From Oscillospiraceae bacterium (GTDB taxonomy: Bacteria > Bacillota > Clostridia > Oscillospirales > Oscillospiraceae): a stretch of 37,329 bases of DNA. Position 1 is the first letter of the stretch; each line of letters opens with the position of its first letter. A model generated the notes under the pieces. That model ran no database searches and was not told where the DNA came from. It saw only the letters and a list, made by a program, of their open reading frames with translations. Below, in pieces: positions 25,341-33,610 of the stretch. Made by a program: the position numbers and the translations under genes. The DNA lies in assembly GCA_022795735.1 (NCBI GenBank), contig JAAWHG010000024.1, forward strand, positions 1 to 37,329, given 5' to 3'.

Positions 25341-25499
25341 ATGGATTTTTTCACCGTGCAACTGGACCCTGCCACCGCCTCTTTTTATCAGAACCTGGCT
25401 GAATGTGTGGGGCTTCCGCTGGAACAGGTACTCTCCGACGCTCTGTTCAAGCTGGCCGCCGAGCTCTCGCTGGAGGCCCTGCACCGGAAATGCTCATAG
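25341..25499 (+). CDS. Small hypothetical protein, 52 residues
   Basis: Not recognised. The 52-residue product is acidic with an amphipathic helical pattern (SFYQNLAECVGLPLEQVLSDALFK) and no membrane segment; two cysteines, one near the end. AGGGGGA lies eight bases before the ATG at 25341, which supports real translation; an in-frame ATG at 25332 is too close to it. A possible promoter is TTCACG (25281-25286), 17 bases, TAGAAT (25304-25309), weak at -35. It stands alone between the gpsA terminator and the large-protein gene. Confidence 0.6.
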   Translation: MDFFTVQLDPATASFYQNLAECVGLPLEQVLSDALFKLAAELSLEALHRKCS

Positions 25500-25731
25500 G
25501 GCTTGATTTCCGTGCCTCTACGCTATATTATATGCTAAAGATATAAAATATGCCGTAAAGAGCGGTCGCACCCGTGAAATCTATACCGGGCGCCCGCGGG
25601 ACCGGCCGCAGCCAGGGGCAGCGCCCCTGGTCCTCCCGGCCCTTTTGAAATCTCTCTTGCTTTAAACCTTGACTTCTGTGCAGGCAGGATGCAAAGATGC
25701 TACTATTACATCAGATATCAGGAGGCGTTCC
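25500..25731. other. Leader region of the large-protein gene
   Basis: AT-rich first third (25520-25555), then a GC-rich block with the palindrome described separately, then a candidate extended -10 TGCTACTAT (25698-25706) about 25 bases before the start codon. TTGACT at 25669-25674 is too far from that -10 to be its -35. No small gene was found. Confidence 0.4.
25612..25630. repeat. GC-rich palindrome, REP-like hairpin
   Basis: CCAGGGGC-AGC-GCCCCTGG, a perfect 8-bp stem with a 3-base loop, inside a GC-rich block 25585-25645 and followed by CCCTTTTG at 25639. It could terminate the 52-residue gene or be one copy of a dispersed palindromic repeat; no second copy was seen in the window. Confidence 0.5.
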
Positions 25732-28700
25732 ATGGTTTCTCAAACACAGACCCGTTGGAAACAATTTTTGGACAAGCTGTACGGCGACGGCGCATCCAAA
25801 CGCCGTCAGCTTCCGCCCAGGAAGGTTCTCTCCGCCAACGCCCGCGCCTGCGGTTTCCCCGAGGCACTGGAGCGTTTCCAGCCGGACGGGCGGGTGGACT
25901 GCCGTGCGCTGCTTCAGTTCTGCAAGCCCCTCTTGGACCGTCTCTGTCCCGAGCCGGACGCCGGCTGGCTATCCTTCTTTTATGACAGTATTGCCGCCGG
26001 CCTGTTTACCGACCCGGACCGCCCAACCGATTCCCCTGCGCAAGCCCAGGCGATGGGTCTTTATCTGGCCTTGCTGGAACCCCTGCTCGCCGGCGAGCAG
26101 GAGCGCTGTCCCTACGATCCGCTGACCGATGTTCCCGCCCTGACGGAACAGGAATTGCAGGCCAGCCGGGTGGGGCCGGAATACGCGCGTTTCCGCCGGG
26201 CGGTCACAGAGGGCCATTTTATCCCCTTGATGCGCATTGGGCGGGAGCTCAAGCCCTTTGACCCGGCCTCTCATACCATCGGCGTTCACCACATCGCGCT
26301 GAACGCCGCCCGTCAGGCCGCCGCCGCAGGGCTGCCGGTGGACGTGGCCTTGGTGTCGGCCGCCTCGCTCAGCCATGACATTGGAAAATTTGGCTGCCGC
26401 GGCCGGGACGCCGCCCGCATCCCCTATCTGCACTACTACTATACCTGGCAATGGCTCGCCGACCACGACTGCCCCAACATTGCCCACGTCGCCGCCAACC
26501 ATTCCACCTGGGATTTGGAGTTTGAAAACCTCCCCCTGGAATCCCTCCTGCTGATTTACGCCGACTTTCGGGTGCGCGGCGTCCGGGAAGATAGACGCGA
26601 GGTCGTGCGCATTCACTCGCTGGACGATTCCTACGACATGATTCTGTCCAAGCTGGACAACGTCACCGACGAGAAGCGCCGCCGCTATCAGGTTGTTTAT
26701 GCCAAGCTGCGGGACTTTCAGCGTTTTTTGAACGTCCGGGGCATCGACCCCGACCAGCCCGCCTTCGCCGCCGTTCCCAAACAGAAGGACGCCGCCCTGC
26801 TGACCGGCCCCGAGGCGGTAGACGCCCTGTGCGACCTGACCTTCTCCAACAACGTGACGCTGATGCACGCCATCACGGTGGACGCCTCCTTTGAACAGCT
26901 CCTGGAGGCCTCCCGCAGCGAGCGAAACCTCAACCGCATTCGTACCTATCTGCATCTGTTTTCCGAATATCACACCTATATGACCCGGTCCAACAAGCGC
27001 CGCGTTTTGTCCTTCCTCTACGAGCTGCTGATGCACCATCAGGGGGACGTCCGCCGCCGCGCCGGACGGCTGATGGGCGCGATTCTGGCCAACAGCGGTC
27101 CCCGCTACCGCAAGGAGCTGCCCGCCAACGCGCCCCAGGAGGCCATGGCCCCCACGCTGCTGAACTTCCTCTCCGAGTCCACCGACCTCTGGAACGATTA
27201 CCTGGAAAGCTGTCTCCATCCCGACCACAAGATCACCGCCAAGCACGCCGCCCGCATCTCCAACTCGCTCAAAACCATCACCGAAAGCCTATTTCTCAAC
27301 CTGGCTCCCGACGAGGCGCCCCACTACCTGCGTCCCCTCCTGGACCAGCTCCACGCCGCACGTTCCGGGGACCGCTTCGTGCTGGTGGACGCCATGCTCC
27401 ACGTCCCTCCCACGCTGCTCGAGCCGGAGCAGGCCCTCGACTGCCTTACCTGTATCGGGGACATGCTGCCCGGCGCGGAGCTGGAATTGCAATTGGGCGT
27501 CATGCAGCTAATGGAGCATATTTTGCCGCAGGCGGGTCCGGACGGACCGCTGCGTGTCCAGCAGCGTCTTGGCCCCATAACGGGCAGCGATGAACCGGCG
27601 GTTCGGTGCCTCCTCGACCGCCTCTGGACCGCCATGGGACATCCCCGCATCTCGGAGAGCGCCGTCCCTGCGTCTCAGCTATACCTCTCCAACCTCAAAA
27701 ACGCGGTCCACTGGAGCGTCAAAATGATAAGCATTGATGTCCTCTGCGACGACGTGGCCCGCCACCCGGCGCACGCCTTTCACACGGCGACCCATCTCTC
27801 CAACCTGCTCTCGGTCAGTGAACACCTGCCGGTGCGCGAGAAGGCCGGGCAGGGTCTCCTTCGCATCGCGGACAAGCTGTCCATGGACCAGCTCAACGAG
27901 ATTGTGGTAGACCTGACACGCGAGCTGGAAACGGGGCAGGAGGAAGTCTCCCGTTATATCCCCCGCTATCTCGGTCCCCTGTTGTGCCGCCTGCCCCACA
28001 AGGAATTGGAGGAAAGCCTGACCTTCTTAGAGGATTTTGTCCGCACCACCAGCATTTCCTCGGCCCGCGCCGCCCTGTTGACGCTGGGCGTGGTCCTCTC
28101 GGAGCTGCTGCGGACCGGCCGCGGCGGCGATTCGCTGGCTTCCCACGTTCAGGGCCTATTGCTCACCGGCGTGGCCCACTTTGACTCCACCATTCATCAG
28201 AGCGCTCTGGCCGTCCTCTGCCGTGACGTGCTCGCCAATGAGGCGCTTCCCCTGGACGTCCGGCAAAATTGCTTCGTGCGCACCGGCAAGAAGCTGCTGA
28301 CGCTGCTTTCCGAGCCGCGTCCCGACCCGCTGGCTTTCTTCACCCACGCTTCCAACCTCAATCACCTCTACCGTTTTCTGATCGGCTGCCAGGTGGATTT
28401 GGGTCCCTTCCCCTTCCCGGAGCCCCGGCCCGCCGCCTTTTTCCCCGGCACCTTCGACCCCTTTTCACAGGGACATAAACGGATTGTTGAGGAAATCCAC
28501 GCCTTGGGCTTTGACGTCTATCTCGCCATCGACGAGTTTTCCTGGAGCAAGCGGACCCTCCCCCGCCTCCAACGGCGGCAAATTGCCTCCATGTCCACCG
28601 CCGACCAGTTGGACGTCTATGTCTTCCCCGACGAGGTGCCGGTCAACATCGCCATGCCGGACGACCTAAAGGCCCTGTCCGCGCTGTTCCCGGGCCGGGA

Positions 28701-30477
28701 GCTGTATCTGGTGGCCGGCAGCGACGTCATCCGCAACGCCTCCGCCTACCGCAGCTCCGCTCCAGGCTCCGCCGCCGGGTACAACCACGTGATCTTTTGC
28801 CGCGACCAGGAGGAGGAATCCGGCGCGCCTCCCATTTCCGATATCATCAAGGGAAAGCTGACCCTCCTCTCTCTCCCGGCCTATTACGAGACGATCAGTT
28901 CCACCCGCATTCGGGAATACGTGGATAAAAACATGGATATCTCCATGCTGGTCGATCCCATCGTCCAGAGCTATATCTATAACAACAGTCTCTATCTCCG
29001 CGCGCCGCAGTTCAAAAACATTCTGGCCCCCCAGGAGCTGTACTTCCACTGGCAGTCGGGCATTCCCGACGAGCTGCAGGCGCAGATGGCCGCCCTCCCC
29101 AAGCCGCTGCCGGCAGACGCCGAGGTTTACACCGTGCTCTTACGCCACCGGGACGGCGGACAGCTGCGCGGCTGGGCTGTTGGTCACACGGTGCGGGCCT
29201 CCGCCCTTTACGACGCGCTGGACGATTTGGAATTGGCCGACTACGTCCGTCAGCACACCTCGGGGCGTATTTTAATGGTGGACGCCGCCCGTGACCTGGG
29301 ACGCAGCGCCGACGTTTGCCGTACCCTGATTAACGAGCTGTTCGCCCGAAGCCTGCTGCACGACCATATCTTCGCCCTCTATCACAGCACGGGCAGCAAC
29401 GACCTGATTGTCCCCCTCCTGTCCGAGTTGGGGTTCCTGCCCTCTCCGGACGGGGCGGTACAGCTTGTGGACATGCGCCAGCCTATGGTGTTTATCCAGG
29501 ATGTCCTCCTGCGCATCAAGTCCCCCCACCACGACGACCCCACCGTTCGGAGCGAGATTCGGGCCACCCGGCCCAAGCTGCGGCTGGCCCTGGCCCGGCT
29601 CTTCCCGGGAAGCTTAGTGCTCAGCTTTGACGCGGAGATGCTCAATCAGGCTCTGCTGACCAAAGTGCAGGCCTGCAACGGCGTGCTGGACGTCCCGCCT
29701 GGGGAACGGCGGCTGGGCCCCTATATGTGCGTACCCTATGGGAAAATCCTCTCCGGGGAAATTGTGCCCAACACGGTTACCAAAACCCTCCACGCCGACA
29801 AGGTCTATCAAAATGATTTAAGTCATTTTATTATCAACGAGTCCCCCGGCTATTCTCACCTTTACAACCAGGCGCGGACCATTAAATCCTTCCGCCGCCC
29901 GGTGCTGTTGGTGGACGACGTGCTGCACAAGGGCTTCCGGCTGGAAAAGCTAGATCCCATCTTCCGCAAGGAGGATGTGAAAATTGACCGAATCATCGTG
30001 GGTATCCTATCGGGCCGGGGCAAGGACCTGATGCAGCGCCAAGGCCGTCAGGTGGAGTGCGAATATTTCATTCCCAACCTGTCCTATTGGTTCACGGAAA
30101 GTCTGCTCTATCCCTTCCTGGGCGGAGACAGCACCCAGGGCCAACGGCAGGAAGAGGGTCTCTCAGCCTCCGTCAACCTGATTCTCCCCTACGAATACCC
30201 CGGCTTTATCAAGGGCGCGGCTGAGCGGGACGTGCGTTACCTGTCCCTCGTCGCGCTGGAAAACGCCCACGCGATTCTTCGCATTCTGGAGCGCCGGCAT
30301 CAGGCCGTCTTCTCCACCGCCCTGACCCTCCAGCGGCTGGCCGAGGCCCTCTATGTCCCCCGCATCCCCGACAAGGGCCGGCATTTGGAGTACAATCACA
30401 CCGTCACCCCCTCTTCCTATGTGGGAGACGACATCCTCGCCCTGCGCCGTACCTGCCGCAAGGAAGATTTCGACTGA
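25732..30477 (+). CDS. Giant HD / NadD-like / PRTase-like multidomain protein
   Basis: A 1581-residue cytoplasmic protein with no signal or membrane segment. Order: HD domain (about 170-300) with ligands H187, H215-D216 (HDIG motif), H257 and D278, resembling YqeK; a long helical, HEAT-like region (about 330-890); a NadD-like nucleotidyltransferase (about 900-1085) with T907-FDPFSQGH-915 and I1055-SSTRIR-1061; a GNAT-like segment (about 1130-1245); and a C-terminal region with V1391-LLVDDVLHKG-1401, resembling a phosphoribosyltransferase PRPP loop but with KGFR where TGGT is usual. HD and NadD are related: YqeK and NadD are neighbours in Firmicutes. Function unknown; a NAD or dinucleotide metabolism role is inference. 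Start ATG 25732 has AGGAGG six bases upstream. The PhzF gene follows with no gap. Confidence 0.85.
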   Translation: MVSQTQTRWKQFLDKLYGDGASKRRQLPPRKVLSANARACGFPEALERFQPDGRVDCRALLQFCKPLLDRLCPEPDAGWLSFFYDSIAAGLFTDPDRPTDSPAQAQAMGLYLALLEPLLAGEQERCPYDPLTDVPALTEQELQASRVGPEYARFRRAVTEGHFIPLMRIGRELKPFDPASHTIGVHHIALNAARQAAAAGLPVDVALVSAASLSHDIGKFGCRGRDAARIPYLHYYYTWQWLADHDCPNIAHVAANHSTWDLEFENLPLESLLLIYADFRVRGVREDRREVVRIHSLDDSYDMILSKLDNVTDEKRRRYQVVYAKLRDFQRFLNVRGIDPDQPAFAAVPKQKDAALLTGPEAVDALCDLTFSNNVTLMHAITVDASFEQLLEASRSERNLNRIRTYLHLFSEYHTYMTRSNKRRVLSFLYELLMHHQGDVRRRAGRLMGAILANSGPRYRKELPANAPQEAMAPTLLNFLSESTDLWNDYLESCLHPDHKITAKHAARISNSLKTITESLFLNLAPDEAPHYLRPLLDQLHAARSGDRFVLVDAMLHVPPTLLEPEQALDCLTCIGDMLPGAELELQLGVMQLMEHILPQAGPDGPLRVQQRLGPITGSDEPAVRCLLDRLWTAMGHPRISESAVPASQLYLSNLKNAVHWSVKMISIDVLCDDVARHPAHAFHTATHLSNLLSVSEHLPVREKAGQGLLRIADKLSMDQLNEIVVDLTRELETGQEEVSRYIPRYLGPLLCRLPHKELEESLTFLEDFVRTTSISSARAALLTLGVVLSELLRTGRGGDSLASHVQGLLLTGVAHFDSTIHQSALAVLCRDVLANEALPLDVRQNCFVRTGKKLLTLLSEPRPDPLAFFTHASNLNHLYRFLIGCQVDLGPFPFPEPRPAAFFPGTFDPFSQGHKRIVEEIHALGFDVYLAIDEFSWSKRTLPRLQRRQIASMSTADQLDVYVFPDEVPVNIAMPDDLKALSALFPGRELYLVAGSDVIRNASAYRSSAPGSAAGYNHVIFCRDQEEESGAPPISDIIKGKLTLLSLPAYYETISSTRIREYVDKNMDISMLVDPIVQSYIYNNSLYLRAPQFKNILAPQELYFHWQSGIPDELQAQMAALPKPLPADAEVYTVLLRHRDGGQLRGWAVGHTVRASALYDALDDLELADYVRQHTSGRILMVDAARDLGRSADVCRTLINELFARSLLHDHIFALYHSTGSNDLIVPLLSELGFLPSPDGAVQLVDMRQPMVFIQDVLLRIKSPHHDDPTVRSEIRATRPKLRLALARLFPGSLVLSFDAEMLNQALLTKVQACNGVLDVPPGERRLGPYMCVPYGKILSGEIVPNTVTKTLHADKVYQNDLSHFIINESPGYSHLYNQARTIKSFRRPVLLVDDVLHKGFRLEKLDPIFRKEDVKIDRIIVGILSGRGKDLMQRQGRQVECEYFIPNLSYWFTESLLYPFLGGDSTQGQRQEEGLSASVNLILPYEYPGFIKGAAERDVRYLSLVALENAHAILRILERRHQAVFSTALTLQRLAEALYVPRIPDKGRHLEYNHTVTPSSYVGDDILALRRTCRKEDFD

Positions 30478-31338
30478 ATGGCCGTGCCTATGGTTGCGGT
30501 CTATGTCATCAGCGCTTTCAGCAAAGAAAAGCATGGCGGAAACAGGGCGGGTGTGGTTTTAGACAGCCGCAATTTAACGGCTGCGGAAATGGCGGCGGCG
30601 GCCAAAAAATTAGGGTATTCTGAAACCGCCTTTTTGCTGGATTCCACGGCTGCGGATTTTAGAATACGGTATTTCACGCCGGCCGGGGAGGTCCCCTTGT
30701 GCGGACACGCCACCATAGCCGCATTTTGGGTCCTTAATTCATTTCGTAAGCTCCGGAAGGACGCCTATGTAATAGAAACAAAAGCTGGAACGCTGCATAT
30801 CAGAATTGAAAAAGATGGCACGATATTCATGGAGCAAAACCGGCCCACCTTTTTTGAAACACTCAAGCCTAATATATTTGCCGGATGTTTAGAGGACAGT
30901 TTTATCGACCGCGCTTTGCCAATTCAGATTGTCTCGACTGGATTGAAAGATATTATGCTCCCGGTGGATTCCAAAGAAAATTTGAATAAACTAAACCCGC
31001 ATTTTAACAATATAGCGAGGTTATGTCAGGATTTTGATGTCGTTGGCATCCATGCCTTTGCGCTAACAGAGGACGCTGAGACAACCGCGATTTGCAGAAA
31101 CTTCGCCCCGCAATATGGAATTGATGAGGAACCGGCTACCGGCACCTCCAGCTGCGCTTTGGCCTGTTATCTTTTTAAACATCTCAGACGGCAGCCCCAA
31201 TATATTTTTGAGCAAGGCGTTACGCTTGGTTCGGCCTCGCAGCTCGTCGTAAACATCGAGCACGACAGCAGCGCAATCACCAGGGTTTGCGTTGGCGGGC
31301 AAGGATATTTTGTTTGTAAAAAAACAGTCGGATTGTGA
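30478..31338 (+). CDS. PhzF family isomerase-like protein
   Basis: A 286-residue PhzF/DapF-fold protein. Seen: GYSETAF with the catalytic Glu49, PLCGHAT (73-79) and the second-domain ATGTSSCAL, all family landmarks. PhzF itself isomerises dihydro-hydroxyanthranilate in phenazine synthesis; most family members in gut bacteria have unknown substrates, and no phenazine genes are here. The ATG follows the stop of the large gene by zero bases, with AAGGAAG about 11 bases upstream. Composition is clearly AT-richer than its neighbours (many AAA, ATA and TTA codons), suggesting separate acquisition. Confidence 0.9.
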   Translation: MAVPMVAVYVISAFSKEKHGGNRAGVVLDSRNLTAAEMAAAAKKLGYSETAFLLDSTAADFRIRYFTPAGEVPLCGHATIAAFWVLNSFRKLRKDAYVIETKAGTLHIRIEKDGTIFMEQNRPTFFETLKPNIFAGCLEDSFIDRALPIQIVSTGLKDIMLPVDSKENLNKLNPHFNNIARLCQDFDVVGIHAFALTEDAETTAICRNFAPQYGIDEEPATGTSSCALACYLFKHLRRQPQYIFEQGVTLGSASQLVVNIEHDSSAITRVCVGGQGYFVCKKTVGL

Positions 31339-31347
31339 TAGGTTATT

Positions 31348-32583
31348 ATGGATTACTTTTCAAAAGATAAGATTTGCTTTTGTCCGCTGGACGGAGCCCT
31401 GCCGGAAAGGGCGGAGCCCGTACCGGCCCCCTTCTCCCCGTTGGTCTTTCTCGTCCGGCGCGACCCGATGGTTTCCCGCGGCATCTTTGCCGTCTCTGAA
31501 CCGGGAGAGATTTTTGAGCCGGAGGGGACCGGACTTGTCCTGCCGCCTCCGCCGGGTACGCTGGAGCCGCAGATTGCAAACCTCGTGCGGACAGCCGGGG
31601 CCTGCGTGCTCAACACCGCCTTTGCCCGCTGTTTTGAGGTATTGCCCCGCTTCCTCCGTCCCAAACGCGGCGCGCTGCGGCTCAACGTGGCCGGTCTGGG
31701 CGACGTGGGCGGGACGGTACTGACCGGCTTGGTCCTGCTGGACGGTCCGGTCGCCGAGCTGGGCGTCTTCGACTTCTACCGTCCCCTGGTGGAGCGCTAC
31801 CGGCTGGAACTGAGCCAAGTCCTGCCCACCACGCCGGGGCGGGTCATGCCCCGCATCCTTCCCACCGAGGAAACCGCCCTGCTGGACTGCGACGCGCTCC
31901 TCTTCGCCGCCTCCAAGGGAGTCCCGCCCGTGGGCAGCGCGGTCCAGGACGTCCGCATGGCCCAATACGCCGCTAACCGGGAACTGTTGCGCCCCTACGC
32001 GAGGCGGGCGCGGGACACAGGCTTTTGCGGTCTGTTCTGCCAGATTTCCGACCCTGTGGACCAATTGGCCCGCTACGTCTTCTTGGAGAGCAACCGGGAC
32101 GAGACCGGACATTTTGACTTTAAGGGCCTCCTGCCCGAACAGGTACGGGGGTTCGGCCTCGGCGTTATGGAAGCCCGGGCCCGCTTCGCCGCCTCAGAGC
32201 GGGGCGTAGACTTTTCAAGCGGAACCGTCTACGGCCCCCACGGCAAGGACCTGATCGTCGCCAATTCCCCGGGAGCGGATTACGACGACGCACTCTCCCG
32301 CCAACTCAGCGAGGCGGCGGCCACCGCCAACCTCACGGTGCGGGACCTTGGCTTCAAGCCCTATATCGCACCCGGGCTGTCCTCGGCGGCAATTTCCATT
32401 CTCGCCATGCTCAGGGGGGAGGAACACGCCGCCGCGGTTCCCTTGGACAGCGCCTATTTCGGCTGCCACAGCCGGTTGACCCGGCTCGGACCGAAGCTGC
32501 GGCGGGAAGCCCTGCATCCCGCCCTTATGGAACGAATCAGCCAGGTCCACCAACGATTAAAGGAGTTTCCCATTGATGGATGA
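31348..32583 (+). CDS. Lactate/malate dehydrogenase-like protein
   Basis: A 411-residue protein. After a roughly 110-residue N-terminal extension of unknown fold comes a Rossmann loop G116-LGDVG-121, then LDH/MDH landmarks: VRMAQYAANREL (like RxDLVxxN), I233-SDPVDQL-240 (like SNPVDVL), and G296-PHGKD with H298 at the place of the catalytic His195. The Asp168 partner appears to be replaced (VMEARARF), though the substrate Arg is kept. So it is probably an NAD-binding dehydrogenase with an altered substrate. No good ribosome binding site is seen before the ATG at 31348. It overlaps the next gene by eight bases, and the row leads into precorrin-2 dehydrogenase, suggesting but not proving a tetrapyrrole link. 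Confidence 0.7.
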   Translation: MDYFSKDKICFCPLDGALPERAEPVPAPFSPLVFLVRRDPMVSRGIFAVSEPGEIFEPEGTGLVLPPPPGTLEPQIANLVRTAGACVLNTAFARCFEVLPRFLRPKRGALRLNVAGLGDVGGTVLTGLVLLDGPVAELGVFDFYRPLVERYRLELSQVLPTTPGRVMPRILPTEETALLDCDALLFAASKGVPPVGSAVQDVRMAQYAANRELLRPYARRARDTGFCGLFCQISDPVDQLARYVFLESNRDETGHFDFKGLLPEQVRGFGLGVMEARARFAASERGVDFSSGTVYGPHGKDLIVANSPGADYDDALSRQLSEAAATANLTVRDLGFKPYIAPGLSSAAISILAMLRGEEHAAAVPLDSAYFGCHSRLTRLGPKLRREALHPALMERISQVHQRLKEFPIDG

Positions 32584-33610
32584 GCTTTTGCTTCTCACCG
32601 CCGGGCAGTCTCCCCGTCTGCAAAGCGTTCTGCATTACGCCCTGGACCGCCTGCCCTGGCGGTCCGCCCTGCCCGGCGAATCCCTGCGGGGCCGAAAGCT
32701 GGTCTTTGCCGCCGCGCTGGACCGCTTCGGCCCTGGGGAAGACTTCTGCCGCCTGCTTCGCACGCTCCGCGCGTCGGAAGACGGCCTGGACGGCGCGTCG
32801 GCCGCCCTGCTGATAGACGGAGCCGGCGAAGGGGGCACCAAGGCCGCCGCCCGGGCGCTGGTCCTCGCCGCCAACGGCGCGGGCTGCGCCTTTCCCGGCA
32901 AGCCGTTGGTGGAGGGTACCGGTTCGCTGCACAACCTGGACGTCCTCAGCCGCAACATGGGTCTTTCCCAAGCAGAGACCTATCGAGAAACGGCCCGGGC
33001 GCTGCTGCGCCGGCTGTCCGGCTTCTCCCCGCCCAAGCCGGAGCGGCCCCGCGTCCTGATGCTCCACGCCTCCGATCACGCCACCTCTAATACCCTGGCG
33101 CTGGGCGGCGCGCTGCGGGGACGGCTGGAACCGGATATCGCGTTTGAAGAGCTGTCCCTCCGCAACGGCGCGGTCTTTGACTGCCGGGGCTGTTCCTATA
33201 CCGTCTGCTCCCACTACGCCAAATCCCAATCCTGTTTTTATGGCGGCAGCATCGTCGATGAGGTCTACCCCGCCCTGATGCGCGCTGGCGCTCTGCTCCT
33301 GCTGCTTCCCAACTACAACGACTCGGTGAGCGCCAATATCATGGCCTTTATCAACCGCCTGACCAGCCTCCAGCTTTTCCACGACCTGGGAGAAAAATAT
33401 CTCTTTGCCGTCGTGGTCTCGGGCTACAGCGGCGGCGATCTGGTGGCCCAACAGGCGTTGGGGGCCCTTTGCCTCAACAAGGGCTTTCTACTGCCCCCCC
33501 GCTTCTGCCTGATGGAAACCGCCAACGACCCCGGCGCGGCCCTGGCGGCCCCCGGCGTCGCGCAGCGGCTGGACGCCTTTGCCAACCGCATCCGGGAGGT
33601 GCTGCTTTGA
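32576..33610 (+). CDS. Flavodoxin-like flavoprotein with Fe-S-type cysteines
   Basis: A 344-residue protein. The N-terminal 150 residues are not recognised. The C-terminal part matches NADPH-dependent FMN reductase/iron-sulfur flavoprotein folds: VLMLHASDHATSNTLALGGALRG for FMN phosphate, then C203xxC206x4C211x8C220, then LLLLLPNYNDSVSANIMAFINRLTS, the flavin-binding strand and helix. The four cysteines could hold a 4Fe-4S cluster, though spacing differs from Isf (CX2CX2CX4-7C). ATG 32576 has AAGGAG ten bases upstream; a TTG one codon earlier is possible. The start lies inside the end of the dehydrogenase-like gene and the stop overlaps sirC, so all three are translationally coupled. Confidence 0.8.
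   Translation: MDELLLLTAGQSPRLQSVLHYALDRLPWRSALPGESLRGRKLVFAAALDRFGPGEDFCRLLRTLRASEDGLDGASAALLIDGAGEGGTKAAARALVLAANGAGCAFPGKPLVEGTGSLHNLDVLSRNMGLSQAETYRETARALLRRLSGFSPPKPERPRVLMLHASDHATSNTLALGGALRGRLEPDIAFEELSLRNGAVFDCRGCSYTVCSHYAKSQSCFYGGSIVDEVYPALMRAGALLLLLPNYNDSVSANIMAFINRLTSLQLFHDLGEKYLFAVVVSGYSGGDLVAQQALGALCLNKGFLLPPRFCLMETANDPGAALAAPGVAQRLDAFANRIREVLL

Noticed and set aside
25969..27246. 425-residue minus-strand frame inside the giant gene
   Set aside because: Glycine/valine-rich shadow of the HD and helical region, no start signal.
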